DNA of 64,000 bases from Lederbergia citrea (GTDB taxonomy: Bacteria; Bacillota; Bacilli; Bacillales; Bacillaceae_C). A program made the translations under genes and the position numbers. The stretch is from assembly GCF_018343525.1 (NCBI RefSeq), contig NZ_JAGYPH010000001.1:62001-126000 (forward strand), given 5' to 3'. Below, one piece after another: positions 26,109-34,103 of the stretch; positions within the stretch are counted from its first letter, which is position 1, and each line of letters begins with the position of its first letter. The notes beneath the pieces were generated by a model. It saw only the letters and a list, made by a program, of their open reading frames with translations, was not told where the DNA came from and searched no databases.

Positions 26109-28257
26109 CACTCATTTGCGGCCAAACGATTTCCAAGTGATCACCATTATGAATTGGAGTATAAAAGGTCGCTTTTTCATTATTCATTAATAGAGTAAAA
26201 TTACCATTGGAGTTTTCAGGTTTTTCAATTTCAACATAGTTAAAAATATCCTGAAAGATGAACGCAGAGTCATCCTTCTCGCGAAACTCAATCTCATCGC
26301 CGTTATGGATCGTGTCAATTGCATCCAAAACCTTGCCATCACGTATATATTCAATCGCTGTTTTTTCCATAATAATTTGCTCGTTATTATAAAACACCGT
26401 AATCGACCTCTTTAATAAATGCTGCATCGTTGAAGCCAAATTACCTGTGGTCGCCCGATTTTTTCTAGTAATTGAAATATCGATATGAGCGGGAAGCTTA
26501 TCGTTATGTTTTGCAATTCTACCATTCAATAATAGCGAGCTCGAGAAAGAGGGGAGGAACGTTTCCTTTCCATTGATTTGCACCCTAAAAGGTTTGAGCA
26601 TGTCAAAAAGATCATTCAGTTTTAGTGCAAGAAGAAGTTCCTCAATTGTTTCAGGAAAACAGATGATAATATCGTCATTGTCTTCAATAAAATCATCCAG
26701 CAATGAACTTTCACCATTTCTCGTAATTGTTGCATGAACTTCGTATTGAACCCCGTTGATTACTGCCTGTCTAACAGGGATTTCATCAATGAAATCTCTA
26801 ATTCTAATTAGAGATTGTTCTCCGTCCTTACCTTTCAGTGCTGTGATTTTGTCCCCATTACATATCTCATCTTCCAAACTGCAAGCTTGGTCATTTTTTA
26901 AAATGATAGGCGGTTCGCCGAAGTTTCCCGGTATTGTTAACCTTTGTCCATTCATATTCACAAACATCGCCAATCCTGGCTTTCCATAAAGCTTATTAAT
27001 TGTTATACCCGAAGCCAGAATGCAGTCAGCAACTGTTAGTTTCTTGACTTCAAACATTCGGATGGTCCGGTCGTTAACGGAAATGGTAACATATTGAATA
27101 GGCGATTTACGTGCCGAAATGGCGATCCCAATCGGAGTAATATTTTCCGGGCCGCTAGGAATCGTTTCAGCAAAGGTCAAACCTTGAATAGCGTCTGCTC
27201 CTCGGATAGCTACACGATTATCTGGCAAGCCTAATTTCTCGGCAAGGCACTTTGGTAAATCTGGAGTCATACTGCCACCGCCAACGAGCATGACGGCTTT
27301 TGGAGATTTCCCATTATTAAGTACTTTTATTTCATCACTTATTTCTGAGGCCAACTTATCAATGGCAGGAGCGATTTGATTAATCACATCTGCTTTTGAA
27401 AGTTCAGTTTCAAAGCCGAGAATATCATGAACAACAATAGATTCGCTAGTCCATAGCTCCCTTTTGGCCTGTTCAGCTTCGGGGAAGTCAAGCAATAGCT
27501 GATCGCTTACCGCCTCAGTTATTTCATCTCCCGCACTTGGTACCATCCCGTATGCAGTGACTGTTCCTTCGTTCGTAATAGCAATATCCGAAGTGCCCGC
27601 TCCGATATCAACAAGGGCGACATTCAGTCTGCGCATAGACACAGGGACAAGCACATTGATTGCTGCTATCGGTTCAAGCGTAAGGGCTTCAAGCTCCAGA
27701 CCGGCTCTTTGTAAAGCTTTTATTAACGAGTCCACAACCACTCTTGGTAAAAAGGTAGCAATGATTTCTACTGATGCTTCATCGCCCTCTTGGTCCATTA
27801 AATTTCCGATAATCTCACCATCTAAAAAGTAGTGCAGCACGGAATATCCGACACAATAATAGGAATGAATTTTATCTGTAGCTTGTTTTTCAGCAGCGGC
27901 TGCCTGAGCATTTTGGACAGCAGTAAGTTCAAGATAAAGGATATCTTCCTTTGAAAGCATCGGTTTTCCTGAAATATTCACTGAAGCTTTTGCTCTTTCG
28001 GTTTTCAGCGCTCTGCCCGCCGCAGCAACACAAACTTTTTTAAGTTTGCCATGAGTTTTTTCAAGCTGATCTTTCATCTCGGAAATGACCTTAGCGACAG
28101 CCGAAATATCGTGGATTTGTCCATCAACCATTGCTCTGTCCTGATGTTCTTTTAAAACTAAATCCAGAACGTGATATTGTTCTCCCGATTCCTCGAGGAT
28201 GATTCCTACGACTGAACGAGTACCAATATCCAATGCAAAAACTTTTTCGTCTTGCAA
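26098..28257 (-). CDS. Large FtsA-like actin-fold ATPase with repeated C-terminal domains
   Basis: A 719-residue protein starting at TTG 28257 (AGGTGG 8 bases upstream on the minus strand); the longer form to 28350 adds an unlikely N-terminus. Residues 1-~370 are an FtsA/PilM-like actin fold: phosphate-1 VFALDIGTRSVVGIIL, phosphate-2 VALVDIGAGTSDIAI, adenosine VMLVGGGSMTPDL, and a 1C-like insertion (IGNLMDQEGDEASVEI). The remaining ~340 residues contain repeated short units ending in GD-hydrophobic motifs (CNGDKITAL, DNDDIIICF, HNGDEIEF, NGDHLEIVW), suggesting several beta-grasp or ubiquitin-like modules. No membrane-targeting helix of FtsA is visible. It takes the place of ytxJ-aroA before ccpA. 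Function is unknown. Confidence 0.8.
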   Translation of the reverse strand: MQDEKVFALDIGTRSVVGIILEESGEQYHVLDLVLKEHQDRAMVDGQIHDISAVAKVISEMKDQLEKTHGKLKKVCVAAAGRALKTERAKASVNISGKPMLSKEDILYLELTAVQNAQAAAAEKQATDKIHSYYCVGYSVLHYFLDGEIIGNLMDQEGDEASVEIIATFLPRVVVDSLIKALQRAGLELEALTLEPIAAINVLVPVSMRRLNVALVDIGAGTSDIAITNEGTVTAYGMVPSAGDEITEAVSDQLLLDFPEAEQAKRELWTSESIVVHDILGFETELSKADVINQIAPAIDKLASEISDEIKVLNNGKSPKAVMLVGGGSMTPDLPKCLAEKLGLPDNRVAIRGADAIQGLTFAETIPSGPENITPIGIAISARKSPIQYVTISVNDRTIRMFEVKKLTVADCILASGITINKLYGKPGLAMFVNMNGQRLTIPGNFGEPPIILKNDQACSLEDEICNGDKITALKGKDGEQSLIRIRDFIDEIPVRQAVINGVQYEVHATITRNGESSLLDDFIEDNDDIIICFPETIEELLLALKLNDLFDMLKPFRVQINGKETFLPSFSSSLLLNGRIAKHNDKLPAHIDISITRKNRATTGNLASTMQHLLKRSITVFYNNEQIIMEKTAIEYIRDGKVLDAIDTIHNGDEIEFREKDDSAFIFQDIFNYVEIEKPENSNGNFTLLMNNEKATFYTPIHNGDHLEIVWPQMSEKK

Positions 28258-28440
28258 AATGTTCCACCTACTTTTTCTCTGGATAAATAATGAAGTTTCT
28301 ATATAAATAAAACTGTACCATATCATACCTTTTAAAAGAAGATACAGCATAATTTATAACGGTTAAAACAATAATAATTAAGAAATAAGGCGAATTATGA
28401 CGAAAAATATGAAAAAATGTTCACAATCAAGCGGAATCGT

Positions 28441-28469
28441 TTGCAGGATTTTGAGTCGTATCGTATGAT
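28441..28469 (+). promoter_or_regulatory. Sigma-A promoter of ccpA
   Basis: TTGCAG (28441-28446), 17-base spacer, TATGAT (28464-28469), about 80 bases before the ccpA start. Confidence 0.65.
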
Positions 28470-28548
28470 TATGTGAAGAATTGAAAAGTATAAAAGGAAC
28501 TACTTTTATGATATTTGCCGAAAGCAGTAAAAGAGGAGCGAGATTTTG

Positions 28549-29550
28549 ATGAATATAACAATATATGATGTAGCAAGAGAAGCAAATGTTTCAATGGCAA
28601 CCGTTTCTAGGGTTGTAAATGGTAACCCAAATGTAAAGCCGGCGACTCGCAAAAAGGTGCTTGATGTGATCGACAGATTGGAATATAGACCAAATGCAGT
28701 AGCACGAGGTTTAGCAAGTAAAAAAACCACGACAGTGGGCGTAATCATTCCCGATATATCCAGCATTTTCTATGCTGAATTAGCCCGTGGAATCGAAGAC
28801 ATTGCAACGATGTATAAATATAACATTATTTTAAGTAATTCAGATCAGAACTTGAATAAGGAATTGCATCTCTTAAATACTATGCTTGGGAAACAAGTAG
28901 ATGGCATTGTATTTATGGGAGGAAATATTACTGATGCACACATCGATGAGTTTAAACGTTCTCCTGTACCAATCGTTTTGGCTGGAACAATAGAACAAAC
29001 AGGTGCTGTACCATCAGTAAACATCGATTACCGCAAAGCTGCATTCGATGCTGTTACTTCTTTTATTGAACAAGGACATGACAAAATCGCGTTTGCCGTT
29101 GGTCCGCTTCACAACGCTATTAATCATGACCATAAGCTTGCAGGGTATAAAGAAGCATTTGAAAAAGCGGGAATTGCTCTGAACGATGACTTTATCATTG
29201 AAGGCGATGACACATATGATTCAGGCATCGAAGCATGGGAAAAATTAAGTGAACTTGCCGTAAAGCCAACTGCTGTACTTGCTGGAAATGATGAAATGGC
29301 CTTAGGTATCATGCATGGTGCCCAGGACCAAGGATTAAGCATTCCCAATGACCTTGAAGTCATATCTTCCGATGACACAAGGCTCACTCTAATGGTGAGA
29401 CCACAGCTATCCTCAATCGTCCAACCGCTTTATGATATTGGAGCTGTTGCCATGAGGCTATTAACGAAACTAATGAATAAAGAAGAGGTAGAGGACCAAA
29501 CTGTCGTACTTCCTCATAGAATTGATTTAAGAGGATCGACGAAGCAATAA
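28549..29550 (+). CDS. ccpA: Catabolite control protein A
   Basis: CcpA is the LacI-family master regulator of carbon catabolite control. With HPr-Ser46-P it binds cre sites. It has 333 residues: the helix-turn-helix [27 protein letters not shown] (split: [10 protein letters not shown] and [10 protein letters not shown]), hinge helix [11 protein letters not shown] (about 48-58), then a periplasmic-binding-like core with [22 protein letters not shown] 28549 is the natural start; a TTG one codon earlier is ignored. GAGGAG precedes it. Cre-like candidate targets in this window lie near acuA/acsA and upstream of the sugar-binding protein gene. Confidence 0.97.
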   Translation: MNITIYDVAREANVSMATVSRVVNGNPNVKPATRKKVLDVIDRLEYRPNAVARGLASKKTTTVGVIIPDISSIFYAELARGIEDIATMYKYNIILSNSDQNLNKELHLLNTMLGKQVDGIVFMGGNITDAHIDEFKRSPVPIVLAGTIEQTGAVPSVNIDYRKAAFDAVTSFIEQGHDKIAFAVGPLHNAINHDHKLAGYKEAFEKAGIALNDDFIIEGDDTYDSGIEAWEKLSELAVKPTAVLAGNDEMALGIMHGAQDQGLSIPNDLEVISSDDTRLTLMVRPQLSSIVQPLYDIGAVAMRLLTKLMNKEEVEDQTVVLPHRIDLRGSTKQ

Positions 29551-29562
29551 GTTGCTTTGTTT

Positions 29563-29602
29563 AAGCCACTAAAGGGGATGGTTTCCTATTAGTGGCTTTT
29601 CC
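29563..29602 (+). terminator. Terminator after ccpA
   Basis: AAGCCACTAA / TTAGTGGCTT with a 16-base loop and TTCC tail; moderate strength. Confidence 0.65.
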
Positions 29603-29610
29603 TATTAAAT

Positions 29611-29916
29611 CTGACGACGTCCAAATCTGAAATGACGTCGTGAAATATTAGAAAATCAAAACTGAAAGCGTCCAAATATGAAATGACGTCGTGAAATATT
29701 AGAAAATCAAAACTGACGACGCTCAAATATGAAATGACGTCGTGAAATATTAGAAAATCAAAACTGACGACGTCCAAACCTGTAATGACGTGGTCAAATA
29801 TTAGAAAATTAAAACAGAAGACGTCCAAATATGAAATGACGTCTTGAAATATTAGAAAATCAAAACTGACGACGTCCAAATCCGTAATGACGTTCTTAGA
29901 TGTTAGAAAAACAGTC
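29611..29916. repeat. Tandem array of 51-bp units with internal inverted repeats
   Basis: Six head-to-tail copies start at 29611, 29662, 29713, 29764, 29815 and 29866; the first five are 51 bp and the last is degenerate. Each unit has an ACGACGT ... ACGTCGT inverted repeat around a ~14-base loop, followed by AAATATTAGAAAATCAAAA. In the fifth copy both arms change together (AAGACGT and ACGTCTT), keeping pairing. Because 51 is a multiple of three, an ORF runs through on the minus strand, but its FLIF-rich repeat looks like a by-product. A trace of a seventh unit (AGACGACGC) follows. Confidence 0.9.
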
Positions 29917-29977
29917 ATAGACGACGCTATAAGGACGTAAGCACCGCTTGGTCAATTTTTATTCAAATACAATTCTG

Positions 29978-30889
29978 TTAATCATCAACGTAATAAGAAG
30001 CCTTACCATCCCCCATAAGCTTATATTTATTTATAAGAATCTTTTGAATGGTTCTCTTTGAGTTTATTACTTTACACCATTCGTATATAACATTTGTAGT
30101 GACCTTGCGATTTGGAAAAAGTATTTTATATTCTTCTACGCTCCGTAATATAGCCGATTGTAGTTCTTCCTTATTTCCGCACTTAAGACATATTAATCTT
30201 TTCTTATTAAAAATAACAGAAAGTGAATCACACAATCCACAAGTAATACCTTTCTTAAGTTCCTCAAAATCATAATTAGGTATGCGTGTGTAAGGTGACT
30301 CTGTTAAGTGCTTCGATGAAATCATTTCGGCGAGCTTCAGGTGCCTATTATTTAGTTTTGATGGTGTCGTGTTTAATTTGTTTATAAAGCGATTTAGCTG
30401 TGCTGGGAAAATAATCGGTAGGTTCATGGGGGCTTGATATAAGTGAAAATGGGGGTTGACGAAGATAATATATGATTCTATCGAAAAGTTGACTCCAAGA
30501 TCTTGGAGTAGCCGTCGAAGTAAAAATTCATTTCGGTTTAATTGGAGTATAGGATTTTTTATTTCTTTTTTTTAAATTGTATACCACCTATCATCCTCTA
30601 TATAAAAGTCACCCTCATAATTTTTCACTTCGAAATTATATAGATGATCTTGGCAAATTAACAGCGTATCGATTTGAAATACAGTGTTGTTACTTTCAAG
30701 CAATAAATCATTTAGAATTAATTTATCAATTGTCATACTCATCAACCATACATCGAACTTTTGCTCACCTTGGAAGCCTTTTTTAAGGTTAATAGAGTGC
30801 TGTTCTTCCTTGACTGGCAAATTCATTCGTGAATGTAAATACTTAAGAATTTTTAATTCTACTGATTCAAAGCGAGGTTTAATAATCAT
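29978..30889 (-). pseudogene. NERD-domain protein broken by an in-frame stop
   Basis: Starting at MIIKPRFESVELK (ATG 30889) the frame encodes an N-terminal NERD nuclease-related domain (IDTLLICQDHLYNFEVKNYEGDFY, split: IDTLLICQDHLY and NFEVKNYEGDFY, which holds the catalytic-type Asp and Glu-Val-Lys). It then meets TAA at 30572-30574 just after DDRWYTI. The same frame continues without a break: KKEIKNPILQLNRNE, a SYIIFVNPHF strand, then a C-terminal zinc-ribbon-like CGLC...CLKCG and a basic tail, to TAA 29978. About 303 codons match the usual NERD protein length. The stop lies next to an A8 run. Expression of a truncated domain or readthrough is possible. Confidence 0.85.
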
Positions 30890-30994
30890 TTCCCACATCC
30901 TAATCAATATAATAATTTAAAGCGTCGGTATAATATATATAAATCCCTTTTCATATAGATATTAGAAATGGTTTCCAAAGAGGGGGATTAAACG

Positions 30995-31384
30995 ATGTAT
31001 CGTTCCAAAGGATTCCTATTTTTGTTGAGTATTGTAGGCATATTTTTACTTGTGTACGGAACGTCTGTTATACTGTACCTTTTGTCGGGTAATTATTTAT
31101 TGGATGGGGGATTGACTGATCCAAATTATGTTTTCCTTGCTCTTTCATGTTCAGCCCCGTTTGTTTTGTACTTATTATTCAGTCGTAGACATTCCGCCAG
31201 AGCTCTGGAAGTAATTTTGACCAGTGGCCTTCTTTTTGTCGTACTTTTTATACCTGCTCACTTTTCTCTCGTATTAGACGGAGTAGAAAAAAGCCAGAAT
31301 TTATTATTTAGATTAATTACTATTTTACCAGTGTACGCTTTATTATTACTTTGCATATCCCATGTAATGCTGCGTCGAAAATAA
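30995..31384 (+). CDS. Small multi-pass membrane protein, function unknown
   Basis: A 129-residue protein with four predicted membrane helices (about 8-30, 45-62, 72-90 and 105-123) and short charged loops (SRRHSARA; DGVEKSQN). The C-terminus LRRK is cytoplasmic by the positive-inside rule. GAGGGGGA precedes ATG 30995. It lies between the NERD pseudogene and acuC, in the place where motP-motS occur in Bacillus subtilis, but it does not resemble MotA/MotB. I do not recognise the family. Confidence 0.7.
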   Translation: MYRSKGFLFLLSIVGIFLLVYGTSVILYLLSGNYLLDGGLTDPNYVFLALSCSAPFVLYLLFSRRHSARALEVILTSGLLFVVLFIPAHFSLVLDGVEKSQNLLFRLITILPVYALLLLCISHVMLRRK

Positions 31385-31391
31385 TAAGGCG

Positions 31392-31432
31392 TATCTCGAA
31401 AGTCAGTAAAAAACTGATTTTCGAGATAGCTC
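31392..31432. terminator. Hairpin between the membrane protein gene and acuC
   Basis: TATCTCGAAA pairs with TTTCGAGATA, extended by GTCAGT/ACTGAT. It can serve both converging genes, though T-tracts are short. Confidence 0.6.
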
Positions 31433-31437
31433 TTTCC

Positions 31438-32631
31438 TTATGATTGGACTTGACCGTTTTTTTTATTTACCTGTTTCTGCTGCTGCCGAACGAAAAACAA
31501 TGCGCGATCAACTGTTTGTCGGTTTTTTTCTTCAATATCTTTTTTTCGTGGAATCGGCTTGTATATATTAGGCGGATCGTCCCATTGCTCGATCATATTA
31601 ATGGGTGCTTGTTGCTTCCACCGTTGCAGCCATGCTTCCGGCAACTTTCCTGATACGTCTGATTTGCCGATCATTTCGAGCCATATAAGCGACCAGGCCC
31701 TTGGTACAACTCTCCATATATCGTATCCACCGCCTCCTACAGCAATCCATTTGCCGCCACAATATTGATGGGCAATTTCATGGGCTAGCTTTGGAATGGC
31801 ACGATATGTCGCCATTGTAGTGGATAGATGGGTCAATGGATCGTAAAAATGGGCGTCTGCGCCGTTCTGAGTAAGAATAACGTCCGGTTTAAAAAAATCA
31901 GCGATTTCACGAAGACCCGTTGAATAGGCTTCAATAAAAGACTCATCTTCTGTAAATGCGTCGAGCGGAATGTTGAAAGAATAACCATATCCTTTTCCTT
32001 GACCCCATTCATTGACATTTCCTGTGCCCGGAAATAAATATCTGCCAGTCTCATGTATAGAGAATGTGCAGACCGTATCATCATCATAAAAAGACCACTG
32101 TACACCATCACCGTGATGTGCGTCTGTATCCACGTACAAAACTCTCGCCTTGTATTTATCCTGAAGATATTTGATGGCCACTGCGCTGTCGTTATATACG
32201 CAAAATCCTGAAGCTTTGCCGCGGAATCCGTGGTGAAGTCCGCCACCAAGATGAAGTGCATGATTGGCTTGCCCCTGCATGACAACATCCACAGCTGTAA
32301 GTGTTCCGCCGACAAGTTGAGCACTGGCTTCATGCATACCTTCAAATATGGGTGTATCCTCGGTACCAATCCCGAAGCTTTCTGTTTTTTCTAAAGGTAG
32401 CCCTCCACTTCCCGCCAATTTAACCGCTTCAATATATGAGTGTTCATGATTCAGAAGAAGTTCATCATCCGAGGCAATTCTCGGATTAATAATATCCCCA
32501 GCGCCGATTGCACCAATCTCAGTCAATAAATCTAATGTAAGTTTAAGTCGATGTTGGTTGAAAGGATGCTGTTCCGAAAAACGGTAAGATAGCAGTTTAT
32601 CGGAATAGACAAAAATTGAATCCTTTTTCAT
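31438..32631 (-). CDS. acuC: Acetoin utilization protein AcuC (histone deacetylase family)
   Basis: A 397-residue zinc-dependent deacetylase. In Bacillus subtilis AcuC removes the acetyl group placed on acetyl-CoA synthetase by AcuA, reactivating it. HDAC-family motifs are present: LGGGLHHGFRGKASGFCVYN (His-His pair), VDTDAHHGDGVQ (zinc Asp/His), and the late GGGGYD with Tyr. ATG 32631 overlaps the acuB stop by 4 bases (ATGA), indicating coupled translation. An upstream in-frame start at 32658 lies inside acuB and is rejected. It is the last gene of acuABC. Confidence 0.93.
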   Translation of the reverse strand: MKKDSIFVYSDKLLSYRFSEQHPFNQHRLKLTLDLLTEIGAIGAGDIINPRIASDDELLLNHEHSYIEAVKLAGSGGLPLEKTESFGIGTEDTPIFEGMHEASAQLVGGTLTAVDVVMQGQANHALHLGGGLHHGFRGKASGFCVYNDSAVAIKYLQDKYKARVLYVDTDAHHGDGVQWSFYDDDTVCTFSIHETGRYLFPGTGNVNEWGQGKGYGYSFNIPLDAFTEDESFIEAYSTGLREIADFFKPDVILTQNGADAHFYDPLTHLSTTMATYRAIPKLAHEIAHQYCGGKWIAVGGGGYDIWRVVPRAWSLIWLEMIGKSDVSGKLPEAWLQRWKQQAPINMIEQWDDPPNIYKPIPRKKDIEEKNRQTVDRALFFVRQQQKQVNKKNGQVQS

Positions 32632-33275
32632 AATGACATTCCTGGTATATTGGGCCATTGTACGTGTAGCCCTTCTTTTTTCAATTGATCAATGACTTTG
32701 ATTGGATTCATCGTTGCAACTCGGAATACGAGAATTTTGTATTTTTCATTGTCAGGATCCGGGTAGACAAGTACGCTATGAACATTGATATTTTGCTTAC
32801 AGAAAATACCTGTCACTTCATAAAGGATACCCGGACGATTTTCCACTTGGATTTCAATTTGAGATCCCGGCTTATTTGCACCGGTTAATTCAACCATCGT
32901 ATGTAACAAGTCTGTACCAGTAATAATCCCAACGAGTTTTCCACGATTAATAATTGGGAGACAGCCAATTTTGTGATCATAAAAAAGCACAGCTACTTCT
33001 TCAACAAAATCAAGTGGATGGCCAGTAATCAGATTTGTTTTCATGATGGACGATAATGGCATTTTCATTATTTCTTGAAGCCTACCGTCATCCCACGATG
33101 CAGGGGTGGCATCTTTTATATCCCGTTCAGTGACAAGTCCGATGATTTCGTCTTTTTGATTTATGAGTGGAAGGTGACGGATTGTATGTTCGCGCATCAG
33201 TTGATGGGCAGATTTAATAGAATCATCCTGTGTGAGCGTGATAACATCCTTAGTCATAATTTGTTCTACAATCAT
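32628..33275 (-). CDS. acuB: AcuB, CBS-pair and ACT domain protein
   Basis: A 215-residue protein of two CBS motifs (about 1-130: MTKDVITLTQDDSIKSA and LVGIITGTDLLHTMVEL) followed by an ACT domain (about 137-210, NRPGILYEVTGIF). CBS pairs bind adenine nucleotides, and ACT domains bind small ligands. AcuB probably senses energy status and modulates the AcuA/AcuC control of acetyl-CoA synthetase, but its exact role is unclear. AGGAG before ATG 33275. It is the middle gene of acuABC and overlaps acuC by ATGA. Confidence 0.93.
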   Translation of the reverse strand: MIVEQIMTKDVITLTQDDSIKSAHQLMREHTIRHLPLINQKDEIIGLVTERDIKDATPASWDDGRLQEIMKMPLSSIMKTNLITGHPLDFVEEVAVLFYDHKIGCLPIINRGKLVGIITGTDLLHTMVELTGANKPGSQIEIQVENRPGILYEVTGIFCKQNINVHSVLVYPDPDNEKYKILVFRVATMNPIKVIDQLKKEGLHVQWPNIPGMSL

Positions 33276-33311
33276 ATGTATTCAACTCCTTATTTCAAAT
33301 GGTAATTGTAT

Positions 33312-33944
33312 CTAATACATCCAACGATTCATAAATCTTAGACCATCAAACTGCTGGATGGAATCAGTATCCACCCTTTTTCCAATCTTGACCATTAAAC
33401 AATTAGCTGGATGCGAGCTGATTTCCGGATCATCTGTGGCGTACCATTCCAATCCGCCCGAATTCATCATTTTTTCCATCACTTTTCTATATTCCCAAAC
33501 ATCGAGCCCAGTTCCTTTTAAATCCCAGTGCCAGTAATATTCAGTCGTAATAATTATATAATCTTCCATAGCGTCATCCATCATAGATACTTTTAACAAT
33601 CCCTTGCCTACACCTGAACCTCGAAACTTAGGGATGACCTCGATTGCCCCTAGCTCAATTAAGTTTTTCATATTGCCTTGTGACCATCGTTCAAGTGGAT
33701 CAGGGAATAGGTAGGTAACGTACCCAACGACGAGGTTATGCTCACGAGCAACGATGATTCTTCCTTCAGGGAGGTCTGCAATACCAACTAAAGCTTCGTG
33801 CTGCTGTACAGCTGGTCTGAAAGCAACGAGATCTTCATGAAACTCAAGGTTTTTCAACTGATGAGCAGTGATTGGTCCTTCAATGATCAAGCTGCCACTT
33901 CTTACTTTTAATTCCATAGCGTTATAAGTTTTATGATGCTCCAC
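33312..33944 (-). CDS. acuA: AcuA protein acetyltransferase
   Basis: A 210-residue GNAT enzyme. In Bacillus subtilis AcuA acetylates the active-site lysine of AcsA and switches it off. The acetyl-CoA binding motif is IPKFRGSGVGKGLLKVS (about 108-124). Conserved segments include ELGAIEVIP upstream and YYWHWDLKGTGLDVWEYR downstream. The start is GTG 33944, with AAGGGGGC upstream; an ATG nine codons later is possible. It heads the leftward acuABC operon, divergent from acsA, with a promoter and cre-like site in the gap. Confidence 0.93.
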   Translation of the reverse strand: MEHHKTYNAMELKVRSGSLIIEGPITAHQLKNLEFHEDLVAFRPAVQQHEALVGIADLPEGRIIVAREHNLVVGYVTYLFPDPLERWSQGNMKNLIELGAIEVIPKFRGSGVGKGLLKVSMMDDAMEDYIIITTEYYWHWDLKGTGLDVWEYRKVMEKMMNSGGLEWYATDDPEISSHPANCLMVKIGKRVDTDSIQQFDGLRFMNRWMY

Positions 33945-33966
33945 AAAGCCGCCCCCTTATTGGAAT

Positions 33967-33980
33967 TGTATCTGCTTTCA
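33967..33980 (-). promoter_or_regulatory. cre-like CcpA site at the acuA promoter
   Basis: On the minus strand TGAAAGCAGATACA matches TGWAARCGNTWNCA at 12 of 14 positions; the central CG is CA. It lies directly downstream of a TATAAT box (33980-33985, minus strand), where CcpA would block acuABC start. Confidence 0.5.
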
Positions 33981-33985
33981 TTATA
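33980..33985 (-). promoter_or_regulatory. -10 box of acuABC promoter
   Basis: Perfect TATAAT on the minus strand with a weak -35 (TTTCAT) 17 bases upstream. The start point would be about 30 bases before acuA. Confidence 0.5.
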
Positions 33986-34033
33986 ACTTGATTCTGATAG
34001 AGATGAAATCATTTCTACTTTACTATTAAAAAA

Positions 34034-34062
34034 TTGCGAATATTATTCTATTATATTATAAT
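34034..34062 (+). promoter_or_regulatory. Sigma-A promoter of acsA
   Basis: TTGCGA (34034-34039), 17-base spacer, TATAAT (34057-34062), about 40 bases before the acsA start. Confidence 0.75.
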
Positions 34063-34103
34063 AGGAAAAAGTTATTTATATATACATAAAGGGAGTTGTT
34101 GAC

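Noticed and set aside
29611-29916. CRISPR array
   Set aside because: Units are contiguous with no unique spacers, and no cas gene is in the window.
29589-29918. 109-codon minus-strand ORF rich in FLIF repeats
   Set aside because: It exists only because the 51-bp repeat unit is a multiple of three. No ribosome binding site, and the repeat arms vary by pairing, not by codon.
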